Assembly: GCA_033239525.1 (NCBI GenBank) | Contig: BSYO01000003.1 | Location: 22,895,716-22,959,715 of the forward strand | DNA length: 64,000 nt | From: Nepenthes gracilis | Taxonomy: Eukaryota; Streptophyta; Magnoliopsida; Caryophyllales; Nepenthaceae | Direction of reading: 5' to 3' | Notes under the pieces: generated by a model | What the model saw: only the letters and a program-made list of their open reading frames with translations | What the model was told of the DNA's origin: nothing | The model's database searches: none | Shown: in pieces, positions 12,480 through 23,598 of the stretch | Position numbering within the stretch: the stretch's first letter is position 1 | How the letters are laid out: each line of letters begins with the position of its first letter | Program-made: the position numbers and the translations under genes

Positions 12480-13480
12480 TGGGGATCACGAGCTTAACGG
12501 TCGATTGCGGGTGTGGATGCTCTCTTCATCCAAATAAAAGAAATTTGCTATCAATTGCTAATCGATGCTTGGAATCATTGACCATTCCAGAGGGGCCACG
12601 TAAACTAGTCTTAGTCAAAAAAATACCCAAGTTATCTCCATGGTGGGAGCAATTTACCAACACGATGGGTCATTGTCTTTGCCTTGTTTTACATCATTTC
12701 GTGGTGCCACTTGGATCGTCTGACGAGGAGCATTGCAAGACTTCCAAAGTCACAAGAGTTCAATGGGAAGAGTGCAATTGTGGGTCTGATTCAATTTTTT
12801 TCCTTCTGGGACTACCTTCTCACTCAAATAGGTGGCAGCTTAGGGGCAGATAAAATTGGTGGAAAGCTTGTCTTGGGTTTTGGGGTGATTGGGTGGTCAG
12901 TGGCTATAGTTTTAACACCTAGTGCTTTGCAAGGCTTAATCATTTGCTTGTTTGCCTATACTTGGTGTTGTTATGGGGATGGGTGAGGGTGTTGCCATGC
13001 CTGCTATGAACAACATCATTTCTATCCTGGGAGGCAGCAACTCAAGGGGACCTGTCATTCTATCAAGAGCACCCGGTCACAGGCACCAAAATTGGCCACT
13101 ACGCCATACTTGGGGAACAATTATCATTCGGACATGGGTGCCTACATATTACAATCAGGTGTTGAAATTCCATCTCATGGAATTTGGTTTAGTCGCTGTT
13201 CTACCATGGCTGACCAGGGCACTGTTTGCATATGTAGGAGGTTGGATGGCAGACACACTTGTGGCCAGAGGCTTTGCGGTAACATCAGTCCGGAAGATCA
13301 TGCAATCAATTGAGGGTTTGGGCCCTGTTTTTCTTCTTTCGCTACTGAGACAAATGAAGCCACTGGTTTTAGTAGTGTTAAGCCTGCCATTCCTTCAGGG
13401 ATTAGATGCATTCTCACAATCTGGGCTCTATTCCAATCACCAAGACATTGGGCCACGTTATTTTTCAAGCAAGAGCAGCG
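12480..13480 (+). pseudogene. Captured fragment of a PHT4/ANTR-type anion transporter, intronless
   Basis: Translation in shifting frames shows the signature order of plant PHT4 (ANTR) plastid phosphate/anion transporters. First come IPEGPRKLVLVKK and PWWEQF (about 12580-12655), then SQEFN..AIVGLIQFF, DYLLTQIGGSLGADKIGGK and LVLGFGV (12755-12890). GEGVAMPAMNNI follows (about 12985-13020), then WVPTYYNQVLKF, GGWMADTLVARGF, VRKIMQSI and finally DAFSQSGLYSNHQDIGPRY (13405-13460). About 170 codons are missing between MNNI and HTWGT. The parts run together without introns, as expected for a spliced mRNA copy. Frameshifts near 12700 and 12960 and the deletion rule out a working major-facilitator protein. 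Its position between retroelement sequences inside matched LTRs shows it was carried by the element. Confidence 0.8.
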
Positions 13481-13558
13481 TTGTCGCGCCGGGTCCGGGA
13501 CATTTGTGCATAAGCCGTTTGACTTTGAGGACAAGGTCATTTTTGATGGGAACGGCAA

Positions 13559-14051
13559 TGTTACGTACCCAGTATCGGCAGCCGCGGTACCCCCTCCCCG
13601 ACCATCGTCGAACAGGGATATCCGACCTCCGGCAGACGTAGAAACTTTGGGATATTCCGGTTGACTCCTAAATATAGGAATTATGTTTAGTTACTACGTT
13701 CGGTGGTAGATATGCCTTTTTCCCGTTGTTCATGATCATGTCCTTCTGTTATTTTATTTTGTTAGTTGTTATTTTGTTAGTTTGTTAGGAATTATGTTAG
13801 TTTATTACTTTCTTCGGTTGGGGTATATAACCTGTTACGGTGCCTAATGAAAAGGAAGGAAAGTATTGCCCAACTCTCTCTCTCTATCTCTCCTCTCTCC
13901 TCTCTGCGTCCCCCTCTTCCCTCTATCCTTCTCTCCCTATTTCCCTCTTTCCCTCCTTCCCCAGCAAAATCTCCCGTCTCCCTCCTCTGCAGAGCTCCGC
14001 TCCCGTCGCAACTTCCTCATCATCGGCGGCGACTACATGGAGATCGTATCA
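13559..14051 (+). repeat. 3' LTR of the transporter-carrying element
   Basis: This 493-base direct repeat of 10106-10616 has the same TGTTACG start and TATCA end, followed by the target duplicate CATAC. A reading frame runs from the pol-like tail into its first bases. Confidence 0.9.
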
Positions 14052-14593
14052 CATACCCACAAGTCGATAAATTAAACAATATCTATAAAATCCTCTGGGC
14101 ATTCCTTTAGTCGAACTCTCTTTGCTAAGTGATTTCTTTATTTACTAAGCTGAAATGTGGTGAATTTAGTAAGAGTGAGATAAAAATTCAACAAATTATA
14201 TGTATGTGAAATATATGATAAAATATTAAAGAAAATAATAATTCATTACAAATATGTAAGGAAAGAAAAATATCAAATAAACATGTGTAAAAATGTAGAA
14301 AACTAATAATCAATGGCCAATGATAAACCTCACTAATAGAATCGAACATCGAATGTCAGACTATGTACTTTACCTTATAAAAGGTGAGACCATATGTCAT
14401 TGTTCTAAATCTATAGGGGACTGACTATATATTATTTTTTTATAGACAAAGGCATCATTTTTCTAGCATAGAAATGCTAGCTATTATGACTTTTGCTTAT
14501 AAATTGATAGATTAAGACAAGTTCAAATAAATTTCATTAATTTTTATAATAATTTTAGCTTAAACAAAAGTAAAACTTCATATAAATAAATAT
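14052..14593. other. AT-rich spacer, probably part of an older LTR
   Basis: No gene is visible. It ends in AATAT, the left target duplicate of the family X LTR. Confidence 0.4.
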
Positions 14594-14861
14594 TGTTGCG
14601 TTCCGGGTTTTCGATTGTTGTACGGATTAGGGAGCCTTCGAATTCCTAATCGGGTTGAATCTCAAGCGGGTCCGGTCTCTATCACTATGAATCTGGAACC
14701 TGTACAACGCAAATCACAAACAAGAGGACAGTAGACAACGGGGGTTATCCCCCGTTGACACTCAGATGTTCAAATCAGAAATTTTTCACAATAAATGGAG
14801 GAATGCATGCTTAAGATGCGGAGATAAGGGAAGTGTGTGAGAGGGACACGTTTGGAGGCTT

Positions 14862-15045
14862 GGGCTCCATGAATGCGCCCGCGGAGGGTTGCTTGGAGAT
14901 GTCCCTACTTGGGGGTGTGCCCGCGGGGGACTACTTAGAAATGCGCCTGCGAAGGGCAGCTTGGTGGTGCGCCCGCGGAGGGCAGCTTGGTGATATCCCT
15001 ACTTGGGAATGTGCCCGCGGAGGACCGCTTGGTAAGATGGCGTGC
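14862..15045 (-). repeat. GC-rich minisatellite inside the family X LTR
   Basis: Repeats of the type GCCCGCGGAGGGCAGCTTGG alternate with a longer spacer containing GATGTCCCTACTTGGG. They are the reverse complement of the array at 36176-36540 in the other family X copy, so the array is an inherited part of the LTR. Confidence 0.8.
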
Positions 15046-16165
15046 CCTTGAGCCTTGCTAATAGTTGGAGGCTTAGCAGACGTGCCAAGACGAGTGTGAA
15101 GATGTAGGGCCCTGTCCGCCCGAGTTGTGCCGGTGGGCTGCTAAGTATGGAATTGCCATTTGGCCCGAGCGAACTGAATTGAACCGTCGTGGAATTAAGA
15201 GCCGTAGAATGTTATTTTGGGAGAGCTCCGTACTTCATGCTGTCGAACGCCAGGGTGAGGGTTTTGTACTCCACCATCTGAGGATATTCCCTTTCAAGCT
15301 GATGGACGTCCATTGGGGAGTTTGCCTCCACGCCTTGATCTGCCGAGAGGCTTCGCGACGCATTTTGGGAGGAGCTCTGCCGAGCACTCTGGCCGCCATT
15401 GAAGGAGCCCCACGACCTGTTTGGGGAGAGCATCTGGGCGACGCCATGGAGAGCCACGTGCCTCACCTCGCAGGAAACGAGGGCGGAGGAGGTAGGTGCC
15501 ACTGGAGGGTGGTCTCCGCGTTCTGTTGAAAGCTCCGTGTGTTGTTAACGAGGCGCTCTGCCACGCTTCATTAATGGCACAGTTTGGACGCAATGTCTAG
15601 CTGAGAACTTCTGAGAACCCTCGGAGGCTCTGGCGAAGGGCTAAGCGATTTCTCTTGATCAGGAGCCCTGAGTTCCGTTTTAGGGACCTTGAGTCTCTAT
15701 CTCGCCATAAACAGGGCAGTGGAGCTGAATGGCAGATTCAGGGGACTGTGCTCCCTGTTTGGTGAGGGATTCTGGGTGTCATTGTTGCGGGCTTCGAATC
15801 CAGCCGGATGCAAAATCTGGGCGTCGCTGATGGGGACTTTGAGCCAAGCTTTGTGCTATCTTACCGAGGGCTGAGACAGAGCGCTAGGGCGCCGTTCTTG
15901 GTGAGCCTTGATGAAGGCTCTGGACGCCATTTTTGGGAGGCTCTGCGATGCTGAGCTTCACTGGTGGGCAGGTGCATCGGGCCGACCGTCCCCAGGTGTT
16001 GCCTTTTAGGAATTTTGCTCCCCTGTTTAGGGATTTGTTTTTCCTCCATTTCGCTGGGAGTAGGAAGAAGGAGCCGAGCAACGGGTTCAGAGTACCCTGT
16101 TCCCTGTTTGGCAAGATTCCCGGTTCCACAGGTGTTGGTCCTGCGAGCAGTAGGGAGGAGCTGAA

Positions 16166-16949
16166 TGTTGGCGTAAAACGGAAGACACGGTGACCGGGTG
16201 GACAAATCACTCAGACAGCAACAGAGCAAAGCTCTCGGACGGACGACCAAAAGTAGAGATAGAATAAATGAGAGAAACATACACGAGATTTTTAATGGGG
16301 AAAGACCCTTCTCAACTAAGGAAAAAACCACCAAAGAATACACTATAAATAAGTGATTGTTTACAAGAATGTTAGCTACATAAAGTCCAAACAAAAGAAA
16401 AATAATCACAGGTGTATATCACTCAATCTCTCTCTAAAAGGTGTCTCTCTCTATCTTTACAACAAGGCTTGCCCACAACTCTCTCAAAGCTCACTCCAAG
16501 TGATTGCCTCTCACACTTCACGGCACTCCCGCATCACCAGCAAGGGCACAAGCCATATATATATACACATGAGGCCTAGTGGTTGGCCAGCTATCCTAGC
16601 AGTAGGGTGGTAAGACCACGCCTTCTAGGCCTGCCATGGCAAGCGCACGCCCGGCGTGCTAGAGTGGCAGGCCTAACACCCTTGGAAGTTGTAGCCGCTT
16701 TAACCTCCAATCAGAATTGGTCAACTGCCCACCTGCAAAATACGGCTACAACAAGCTTACGGAGAAAGAGAGTCAACGCCTAGGCTTTCAGAGTTCTCGT
16801 CCATGTCTTCAGCTACCTCTCAGACATGTCTCCTTCAACAAGTCCCCATCCGTCTTGACAGGCTTCTCGGACCATTCCAAAAAGTTCGTGTCCATTTTTC
16901 CCTTTTGAGTCCGCGGACAAAAAATACCATGAAGGGAGTGACCCCAACA
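16166..16949 (-). mobile_element. Solo LTR of copia family Y nested in LTR X
   Basis: The plus strand shows TGTTGGCGTAAAAC at the left and GGGAGTGACCCCAACA at the right, the reverse complement of family Y LTR ends. The flanks CTGAA (16161-16165) and CTGGA (16950-16954) are a duplication with one transition. The site is about 471 bases from the start of LTR X, while in the other X copy the family Y element sits about 300 bases in, so these are independent insertions. Confidence 0.85.
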
Positions 16950-17425
16950 CTGGACGCTATTTGAGGAGAGCTTGATGCTCTGTTTGGTGGCTATATTTAG
17001 ACGCCACTGTTTGCCAACGGCCGCGGGAACCAAGGAGTAAGGCACCCTAAAGAGGGGTTCAAGATGGTTCCTTTCACTGTCGAGCAGTGAACTGGAGTAG
17101 GAGGAAAAAGCCTTGTGCTCTGCCAGCTGAGGACGAGAACTGAGGGCTGGAGCCGTTCCTAAGGTGAGCTGGAGATTAAGGAAAGAGAGAGGCCACTTTT
17201 CTGGGAAGGTCTCTGCCCTAGACTTTTTTCTTCTCCGCCCTTCTCCTCGTCTGAAGCTTGACCTTTTATTGAGGGAGGAAGTAAAAATTTTTCCTCCAAA
17301 ATCGGTTCTAATTTCCCGCAAAGGGAAATTTCTCCCACCAAAATGAAATACTTTCCGCCTTTGCGAAGCTTCTTTGTCAGGCTTCAGATTTCGGGTCAGC
17401 CCACGATACCGGATCTACCAAATAT

Positions 17426-18603
17426 ATTTTTAGAAATTGGAAGCAAAGTACTTCACTTAGATTTTATTGTAGAGTTTTTTCAAAATCATTGCATAAAAAT
17501 AAACATGCAAAGCAATATACTAATAAGTTTCATGATTTTTCAATAAATTGTTTGAACTTTGGTAAAACCTTCAAAATCTCAAAATTTATGAATAAAGTGG
17601 TAAACATAGCTATTTTAACTATTTTCATAACGTGACATGCATGCAAGTTAAATTAAAGAAAATAATCAAGAATTCACTTGCATGGGACTTTAGAACATGA
17701 ATTTCTAAATCAAATCAAGAATGACAATATATTTCAAAAAATTCAATAATAAAGTGAAAGAAAAGGCTTAGAAAACACTTATTTTAAGATAATTTATCAA
17801 AATTTAGCTCAAATCACTTTAAATTTTCTCATCATTTTCCATCCCTCTTCTCATTTTTTCTTTCTCGTTCTTCTCTTAGAAACCTCATTGAAATGGGCTT
17901 ACAAGAGATCGAATTACCTTGCATAGCAGACCGGCATATGAGTATTTATTATACATTTATAAAGTATAAAGGCTATTTTGACTGATGTGTATGTGCTTAT
18001 CATGCACGTATTAGGCGAGATGCTATTGAAAGAATTGCATATAGATGTCCTTTATATGTACATCAAGTACAAAAATATTACTTTAAATACGCTTATGCAT
18101 AACTATACACCCCTCAGGTGCCAACCCTATTTATTGTTTAGCACAAGCGTAAGTCCTGCGCCTATCAAGCGTCACCCCAAACCATCAATACTTACTTCCT
18201 TACTCTAACTTGTAATAATCATTAACAATTCACTAAATTAATTTAATTTCCAATGCCATAAAATATCGTAATTAACACTCAGGTATTATGGCGCTTATCC
18301 TTTCTTCGGGAGCAGAAAAAGTGATCATCGATAAATTGAACTCGTTCAGTCATTCGACAAATCCAAAGTCTATTTCAGGCAATCATAAAGTGCATATGTT
18401 AAGAGTTGAGATTTAAAGCTTTATTACGATTGTATATATTGAGAAACAAAATAATCCTTATCAATCAATATTTGGTTGGAATTGAAGAAGAGTTTTGGCA
18501 TAGTATCAAAGTTTGAGTTATGCAATTTGATGGTCATAAGTTTGAATTATAGTAATAATGACTTCCATATAATGTAAGGTAAGATTACGTATAATATACT
18601 TAG
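17426..18603. other. AT-rich repeat-like DNA, no gene
   Basis: Up to about 18277 it may belong to the candidate outer LTR. From 18278 to 18603 it may be host DNA. No recognisable coding sequence is seen; a plus-strand stretch near 18305-18415 reads open for about 40 codons without a family match. Confidence 0.4.
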
Positions 18604-20791
18604 TGTGAAATCCCGATCTCGAAATATGATAAATACGGAGCGATTAAGTTAATAATAATCATGACTAGATTTAAAAATAAGTGATAAATGGGTACTGAAA
18701 TAAAAAAGAGCAAATAGGAAGAAAATGGGATCGAAGCTTACGGTGAAGCGCAAATCTATGAAAGTTGTGCTCAAGGGATTGCCTGAGGCGGAGCGGGGGC
18801 GAGGGTTTTACGAGAGGGAGCACTCAAAGACCGTTCGACGGACGGTCAAGCGCCCCGACAGATTATAAAACACCGTGTGCGTTTTTCCTTCGGCCATTTT
18901 GGCCATTCCAGCGAAGGACAGCAGGAGAGAAAGGGGAAAAAAGATGGAGAGGGAGAAATCCGCCCTTTTCGTTCCAATTCGGGTAAAAATAACAGTAGAT
19001 CGAATTCATGCAAGTGTACTTCGAACGTTATTTACCATTTTTACAGCGTTTTAATATCTCAGATATTATGTTTATACTCTAAATACATGTTTCTGCACGT
19101 TTCATGTAAATAATGCATGTTTTTGTAAACTGTTCAGATAGATTTCATATTTACCTGCATGTATGACAATATATAGCCCCGATTTCATGTGTAAACCTAT
19201 ATTCTGTATTCATTTTACATCCGAAAGTTTTGGCAAAACCAAAATTGAAGGGATTTGACGATTTTAATCCATAACTTCTGACTGATAAATGTTGATTTGT
19301 AACAAGATAATGCCCATATTGTGATTTATATCAAAAAAATTTATACGAAATTATACTGATAAATTATTGAGAATTTTTAAAGCATACTGAAGAGTTAACC
19401 GTGAGATTCTGACTGATTTCCTGAAGAACGATAAATTATAAGTTTTCTAATATTGTTAACTAGGATTTAGGATTGATATACAGTCAGGTAAGATTCTCTG
19501 ACATGCCTTAGAATATTATGGTGGTAATCGAGGATAACTCTATCCATAGAATTATACATGATCCGCCCTTCCTCAGGGTGACAATCTAAACGGAGTTGCT
19601 GTTATTAGCCGGCATCACCGTCCTAAATCCCACGAGAAGGGATAATCGTTATTGGCCTTGGATTGTGTGGAGTGAATACAATCTATTCTCGATTACTCAC
19701 CCCTTCGACTAGTAGGGTCTACTATTTTGATCCTTTCGATAGTAAAAGAGGATTTCTAGAAATTATAGAGTTGATACTGATTTCTACTTTCTGAAGTATG
19801 TTTTACCGATATATGATTATCGAAGTATGTTTATATTGATTCATGATTTTTGATACATGTTTAAATAGAATTATGCTCTATTTTTGTTTCCATGGACGTT
19901 TTCGTTCTCTTTATTATCATGATTTTTATTCTAATTTATTTATGTTTTACATGAAAGTATGAAATATGATTATAGAGACCTATTTATATAGAATTATACT
20001 TTTCTCATGATTTTTGTACCTGATTCTGTTCCTTGGCATTTTCTATAACCTTCTGCACTTATGTTTTACTGGTTTATGATTTTTGAAACATAATTATACT
20101 AACTTATGCTTCCTTGGATTCAATGCACCTTTATATTCTTAAATATTTTCATGTTATTGTTCATCTGCACGTATATTCTGTATGAAAGTATTATGTTCTG
20201 TATGTTTTGGTACCTTGTTGGGATTCGACTTATTGTTTTATTTCTTTTCCTCAAGATAAGCTATAGAGTTGATTCCTGAGGATCATGCGTAGCTATAGCA
20301 AGTATAGAAGATTTGGAGCCTTGAAGTCATCTTGAAGATTTTGAAAACTCTAGTAGTTTTAAATGTAAACATCTGAATTGCGAAGGAGAGCTATGTATTA
20401 ATATTTGTAGCATGTATTATATCCTGTCAGAACTGTTTTTATGCTTCCGTAGATTTCTATTATGGATATAATTGCTTTCGCTATATATTTTCTAATTTTG
20501 TACAAGTCCTAGTAGGCATCTCTTATATGATTTCGATATAGTGGATAGAATTGATAAATTAAAGCCATGAATGGATATGGCCTTTGAGATCCTGTGAATA
20601 TATGTTGTAGGAGAATTTGTGGCACTTGATTAGTTATGTACTTGTATAGGTTATTATATACAGGTTGTATATTTGGATTTGGTCTAAATGCAGAGGAAAC
20701 TCTGTCCAAATCTTTGCATGTTTTAAATGATTTAAGTTTCTGTATATATTTGACAGAGAGTCCTATAAGGAGTAGGATTCATTCCGTCACA
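18604..20791 (+). mobile_element. 2.2 kb solo LTR, probably Ty3/gypsy
   Basis: It starts TGTGAAATCCCGATC and ends ATTCCGTCACA, flanked by a perfect duplication CTTAG (18599-18603 and 20792-20796). A TATA box (ATTATAAAACACC, about 18862) lies 260 bases in, followed by a G-rich transcribed-looking segment. No internal coding region exists. The length and TGTGA..GTCACA ends fit plant Ty3/gypsy chromovirus LTRs, but lineage is inferred from ends and size only. Confidence 0.85.
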
Positions 20792-20796
20792 CTTAG

Positions 20797-20894
20797 AATA
20801 ATCTGCTCCTTTTGCGCATTCTACAAATAATAGAAGTTTTATGGACCGAGGCTGCCCTTTTAGTAGAAGAGCAAAGTAAAATGGAGGAGGCAAC
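20797..20894. other. Short host segment between two insertions
   Basis: This remnant of pre-insertion DNA ends in GCAAC, the target site of element V. It would originally have continued at 25617. Confidence 0.5.
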
Positions 20895-21977
20895 TGTTGG
20901 GGTTTGACACCCGAATCCATCCAATTCGGCAGCAGTGAAAAACTAAAATCCCCCGTCATCGTCAGCCACCATTTAGTAGAAATAAGGAACAAATGAGATA
21001 CACATCATTTTTTACATGAAAACTCTTTCACAACTAAGGAAAAAAATCACGGGACATATAGTCCACCAATAAATCTACTATGTAAAATAGTTACACAAAC
21101 CCAGAGATAGAGTACAACAATCACGCTAGCTACACAAGCCCTAGAGGCGAAAATGAAGAACAAAGTACGAGAATACAAAGCATCCTTCTTTGTGTTTCAC
21201 TCACTATGCTCTCTTTCTTCTCTATCTTTCTCTCCTCTCTCTGATTGTAGTGCTTTCTGCTCAAACATTTTACAAGTATTGGTAAAATGGCAACCATCAT
21301 TTTACCCCTGCATTCATGCAGTCGGTGCCCGACGCCCACAGCCTTGGTGCCCAACACCCTGGCCCCTTGGTGTTTTCACACACACACTTGGTGGTTTTCC
21401 ACCCTTAGTGTTCTACCGCGCTTCTTTATGAAACTCCTGGTGCGCATTTATAATGACCGGCTCCAAATCTCTATCTGCTGGCCTAGCAAGATGATCTGTC
21501 AAGCTATCATTATCATTTCTGCGCCTTCACTAGTTCTCGAGCTTCCCACAACGATGCCTACTCTGCACTGTTCAGAAGGCATGCCCTACAAAAGCCTGCC
21601 ACTAACTCTTGATTGCCAGCTGTTCGCACACCTTTCATTTGCTGGCCACTCTCCTTCAGCCAGTCAACTCTGTTGACCGTCTTCTACTCTCCGGAAAGGT
21701 ACTCCAATATTTTCTACTCCGAAAATGCTCTTCGGATTTTCTCTTCAGCCGGTCAACCTTCCGTTGACTGGATTCTACTTCTATCCGGTCAACCTCCCTA
21801 TTAACCGTCTGTTGCTGCCCGTCCGCCATCCAACAGTACTCTTGCAACCCTCAGCCAATTAACCACCAGTTGACCAGTTTCTTCACTTAGACGGTCAAAC
21901 TCCTGTTGACGGGATTCAACTGTCTGATGACGAATTCGTTTGTTGAGTCATCCACAAGGGAGTGACCTACCCCAACA
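20895..21977 (-). repeat. 3' LTR of copia element V
   Basis: It begins TGTTGGGGTTTGACACCC and ends CTACCCCAACA on the plus strand. Bases 21978-21990 (AAACTTTTCCTC) are the reverse complement of a purine-rich tract in the polypurine position. Its right third is rich in GTCAAC/GTTGAC pairs. Confidence 0.88.
21663..21910. promoter_or_regulatory. Cluster of W-box cores in the LTR of element V
   Basis: Eight TTGAC cores on one strand or the other occur within about 250 bases: at 21663, 21673, 21752, 21764, 21788, 21870, 21894 and 21906. Several form inverted pairs such as GGTCAACCTTCCGTTGAC. TTGAC followed by C or T is the core bound by WRKY factors. The density is well above chance for a five-base word. 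Function is inferred. Confidence 0.5.
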
Positions 21978-22184
21978 AACTTTTCCTCATGACCTTGTGG
22001 GGAACACCTTCATCATTACCTATAACCGTCATCGTCTACCTTCTAACAGCTTCCCCTCAATTGGGAACCCGGCGTTGGCCTCCGTAGAATAATACCTTCT
22101 TCCGCTCCACTGAACCTAGAGTAGTCTAACTTCCCTTCAATTTCTTCCCCGCGATTGAATCATTCTTGTCTGCCTTCGCCACCT

Positions 22185-22330
22185 CAGCTCCGTCGTTGTC
22201 CCTGCTGGTTCCGCTCTTAGCCTTGCCAGTTCCGCCCTTGACTCTGCTCAATTTCACCCTTGGCCCTCTACCGTTGGCTCTACTGTCTCCACCCTTGGCC
22301 CTACACAGCTCCGCCCTTGGCCTTACTGAG
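22185..22330. repeat. Short degenerate repeats inside element V
   Basis: Units around CCGCCCTTGGCCCT recur about every 20-25 bases. Both strands are open through the array, which explains the reading frames there; no real protein is implied. Confidence 0.5.
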
Positions 22331-22576
22331 GTCTGCTGTGCTTTTACTATTCCCTTCCAACTCCACACTAAATGGAAAATTCCTCCATGATGACACCAGA
22401 ATTTTAATTTGATGTCTGCAAACTTCAGTAGCTACACTTCTATGACATTGCACTTGGCGACTTCCCTTTGCAACGCTTCACTCTACTTCGGCAGCATGTC
22501 AGCACCTCCTTAAGTAGCCCTTCCGGTCAGCACCCCCCGCAAGTAGCCCTTTTCAGGTCTGGACCGATCTCAACTA

Positions 22577-22676
22577 TCTTTGATACAACTTGTTGGTATT
22601 AAAAGAGACTTGACCGTCTCTGATACCATTTGTTGGTATCATAAGAGATTTGACTGTCCTCGATACCACTTGTAGG
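22577..22676. repeat. Three 40-base tandem copies of a primer-binding-site unit
   Basis: TGATACAACTTGTTGG, TGATACCATTTGTTGG and CGATACCACTTGTAGG start at 22581, 22621 and 22661, exactly 40 bases apart. Each is the reverse complement of an initiator tRNA primer-binding site (TGGTATCAGAG type) joined to a TGTTGG LTR end. The spacer (AAGAGACTTGACCG type) is repeated as well. Confidence 0.8.
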
Positions 22677-23190
22677 CCTAGAAGTGGTCGGTCGGATAGA
22701 ATAACACAAAATCACACACAGTGAAGGGAAAATGAAAGAAGAATACCAAAATATTTTACGTGAAAAACTCTTCACAAATCGAATGAAAAAAAATCACGGG
22801 ATGTAAAATCCACAACTAGTCTACTATGTAAAAATTGGTTACAAAACCCACAAGATGGAGTATCCGCCGTATACCCGAGAATAACAAATAAAAACCTTTC
22901 CAGAATAAATAGGAAATGCTCCTTTTCTTTCACTCTCTGTTTTTCTCTCTTTTTCCTCACTGGTAGTGCACTCCTCTCCTTTTTTTTACCCTCCTGGGCT
23001 TCACCATTCTGAGCTTTTCTATGGAGACTTGACCGTCTCTTTAGACTTTGTCTCTCGCAGTTTTTCGGTGTATCTTGTCGTCTTCACCGAATGCATATTT
23101 ATAAGTCCTACCTGGAGAGCATCTACCAATAGGAAGGTTGCTTGTGGACAACCACCTGTCACCAGCTCTGTAACCTGCCACCAACTTAGC
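22671..23190 (-). repeat. Second, related LTR fragment inside element V
   Basis: It starts directly after a primer-binding-site copy. It follows the V LTR order of blocks: GTGAAAAACTCTTCACAA, an AAATCACGGGAT block, then CTACTATGTAAAAATTGGTTAC. In the V LTR the counterparts are at about 21015-21095. It is probably the 5' LTR part of a relative that recombined into element V or was inserted in it. The right limit is uncertain. Confidence 0.55.
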
Positions 23191-23193
23191 CCA

Positions 23194-23598
23194 CTAGCCC
23201 TTCAACCTACCACCTTGACCAATACCCCCTTTCATCACCTTGACATTTTCTTTGATAACACAGGCCTTCATCAAGTATCGTCCTGATCTCCTATTTTTCC
23301 TTACCATAATTGAGACGCCTTTGGTGAGCTTCCACTGGCCGTCACCAAACCCCGTTTTGAAGCCTTCCTCGTCAAGCTTTCCAATTGAAATCACATTCAT
23401 CCTCAAATTTGGGGCATGTCGTACACCCTTCAGCACAAGCTTGTTCTCGTTGCTTGTTCTCAAGCAAACATCCCCTACACTAGCAACCCTAGACAAGCCA
23501 CCGTTACCCATCTTCAATATCCCTTGGCCAACAGGCGTATAACTTATAAAGTGGGACTTCCTTGATGTCGCACGGTGTGAGATCCCACTGTCCATCAC
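23194..23598 (-). pseudogene. Copia protease remnant of element V
   Basis: The frame begins with MDSGISHRAT, the aspartic protease motif DSG(A)SxHxT. It continues through LKMGN, VGDVCLRT, LVLKGVRHAPNLRMNVISIG and FGDGQWKLTKG, which match the region after the protease in plant Ty1/copia polyproteins. It stops before integrase at the junction with the embedded LTR fragment. Confidence 0.8.

Larger units (their letters stand above)
10106..14051 (+). mobile_element. Non-autonomous LTR retrotransposon carrying a captured transporter cDNA
   Basis: Two directly repeated LTRs (10106-10616 and 13559-14051) start TGTTACGTACCC and end GATCGTATCA. The element is flanked by a perfect five-base duplication CATAC (10101-10105 and 14052-14056). 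The internal 2.9 kb has no reverse transcriptase or integrase. It holds a leader, a retropepsin-like remnant with a long linker (11501-12289), a PHT4-like transporter fragment (about 12480-13480) and, just before the 3' LTR, a short stretch (FEDKVIFDGNGNV) that resembles the C-terminal tail of Ty3/gypsy pol. The layout suggests that most of a gypsy pol was replaced by host cDNA. The family would need another element's enzymes to move. Confidence 0.88.
14594..17420 (-). mobile_element. Solo LTR of family X, minus strand
   Basis: On the minus strand it starts TGGTAGATCCGGTATCG and ends AACGCAACA. A perfect duplication AATAT (14589-14593 and 17421-17425) flanks it. The first 150 and last 60 bases match the plus-strand copy at 28253-36818 (for example GGCTCCCTAATC near the end of both). 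With a nested family Y LTR and its duplicate removed it is about 2.04 kb. The sequence is GC-rich and full of short degenerate repeats, so open frames inside it (15125-15529, 15861-16409 and others) are not believed to be genes. Confidence 0.88.
9507..18277 (-). mobile_element. Candidate outer solo LTR split by two later insertions
   Basis: When the element at 10106-14051 and the family X LTR at 14594-17420 are removed with their duplications, about 2.0 kb remains between CTCAG at 9502-9506 and CTCAG at 18278-18282. The right end reads ATTAACA and the left end TTGCCTAATTGG; the left lacks a clean TG. The right part carries CCTCAGGTGCCAACCC (about 18112), similar to CCTCAGATGCCAACCC in the solo LTR at 52719-55217, which is also minus strand. 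Size and duplication fit a Ty3/gypsy solo LTR, but the imperfect left end makes this provisional. Confidence 0.4.

Noticed and set aside
15125..16409. Several open frames of 90-180 codons on both strands
   Set aside because: They lie within the family X LTR and its nested LTR, are GC-driven, overlap each other and show no protein motif.
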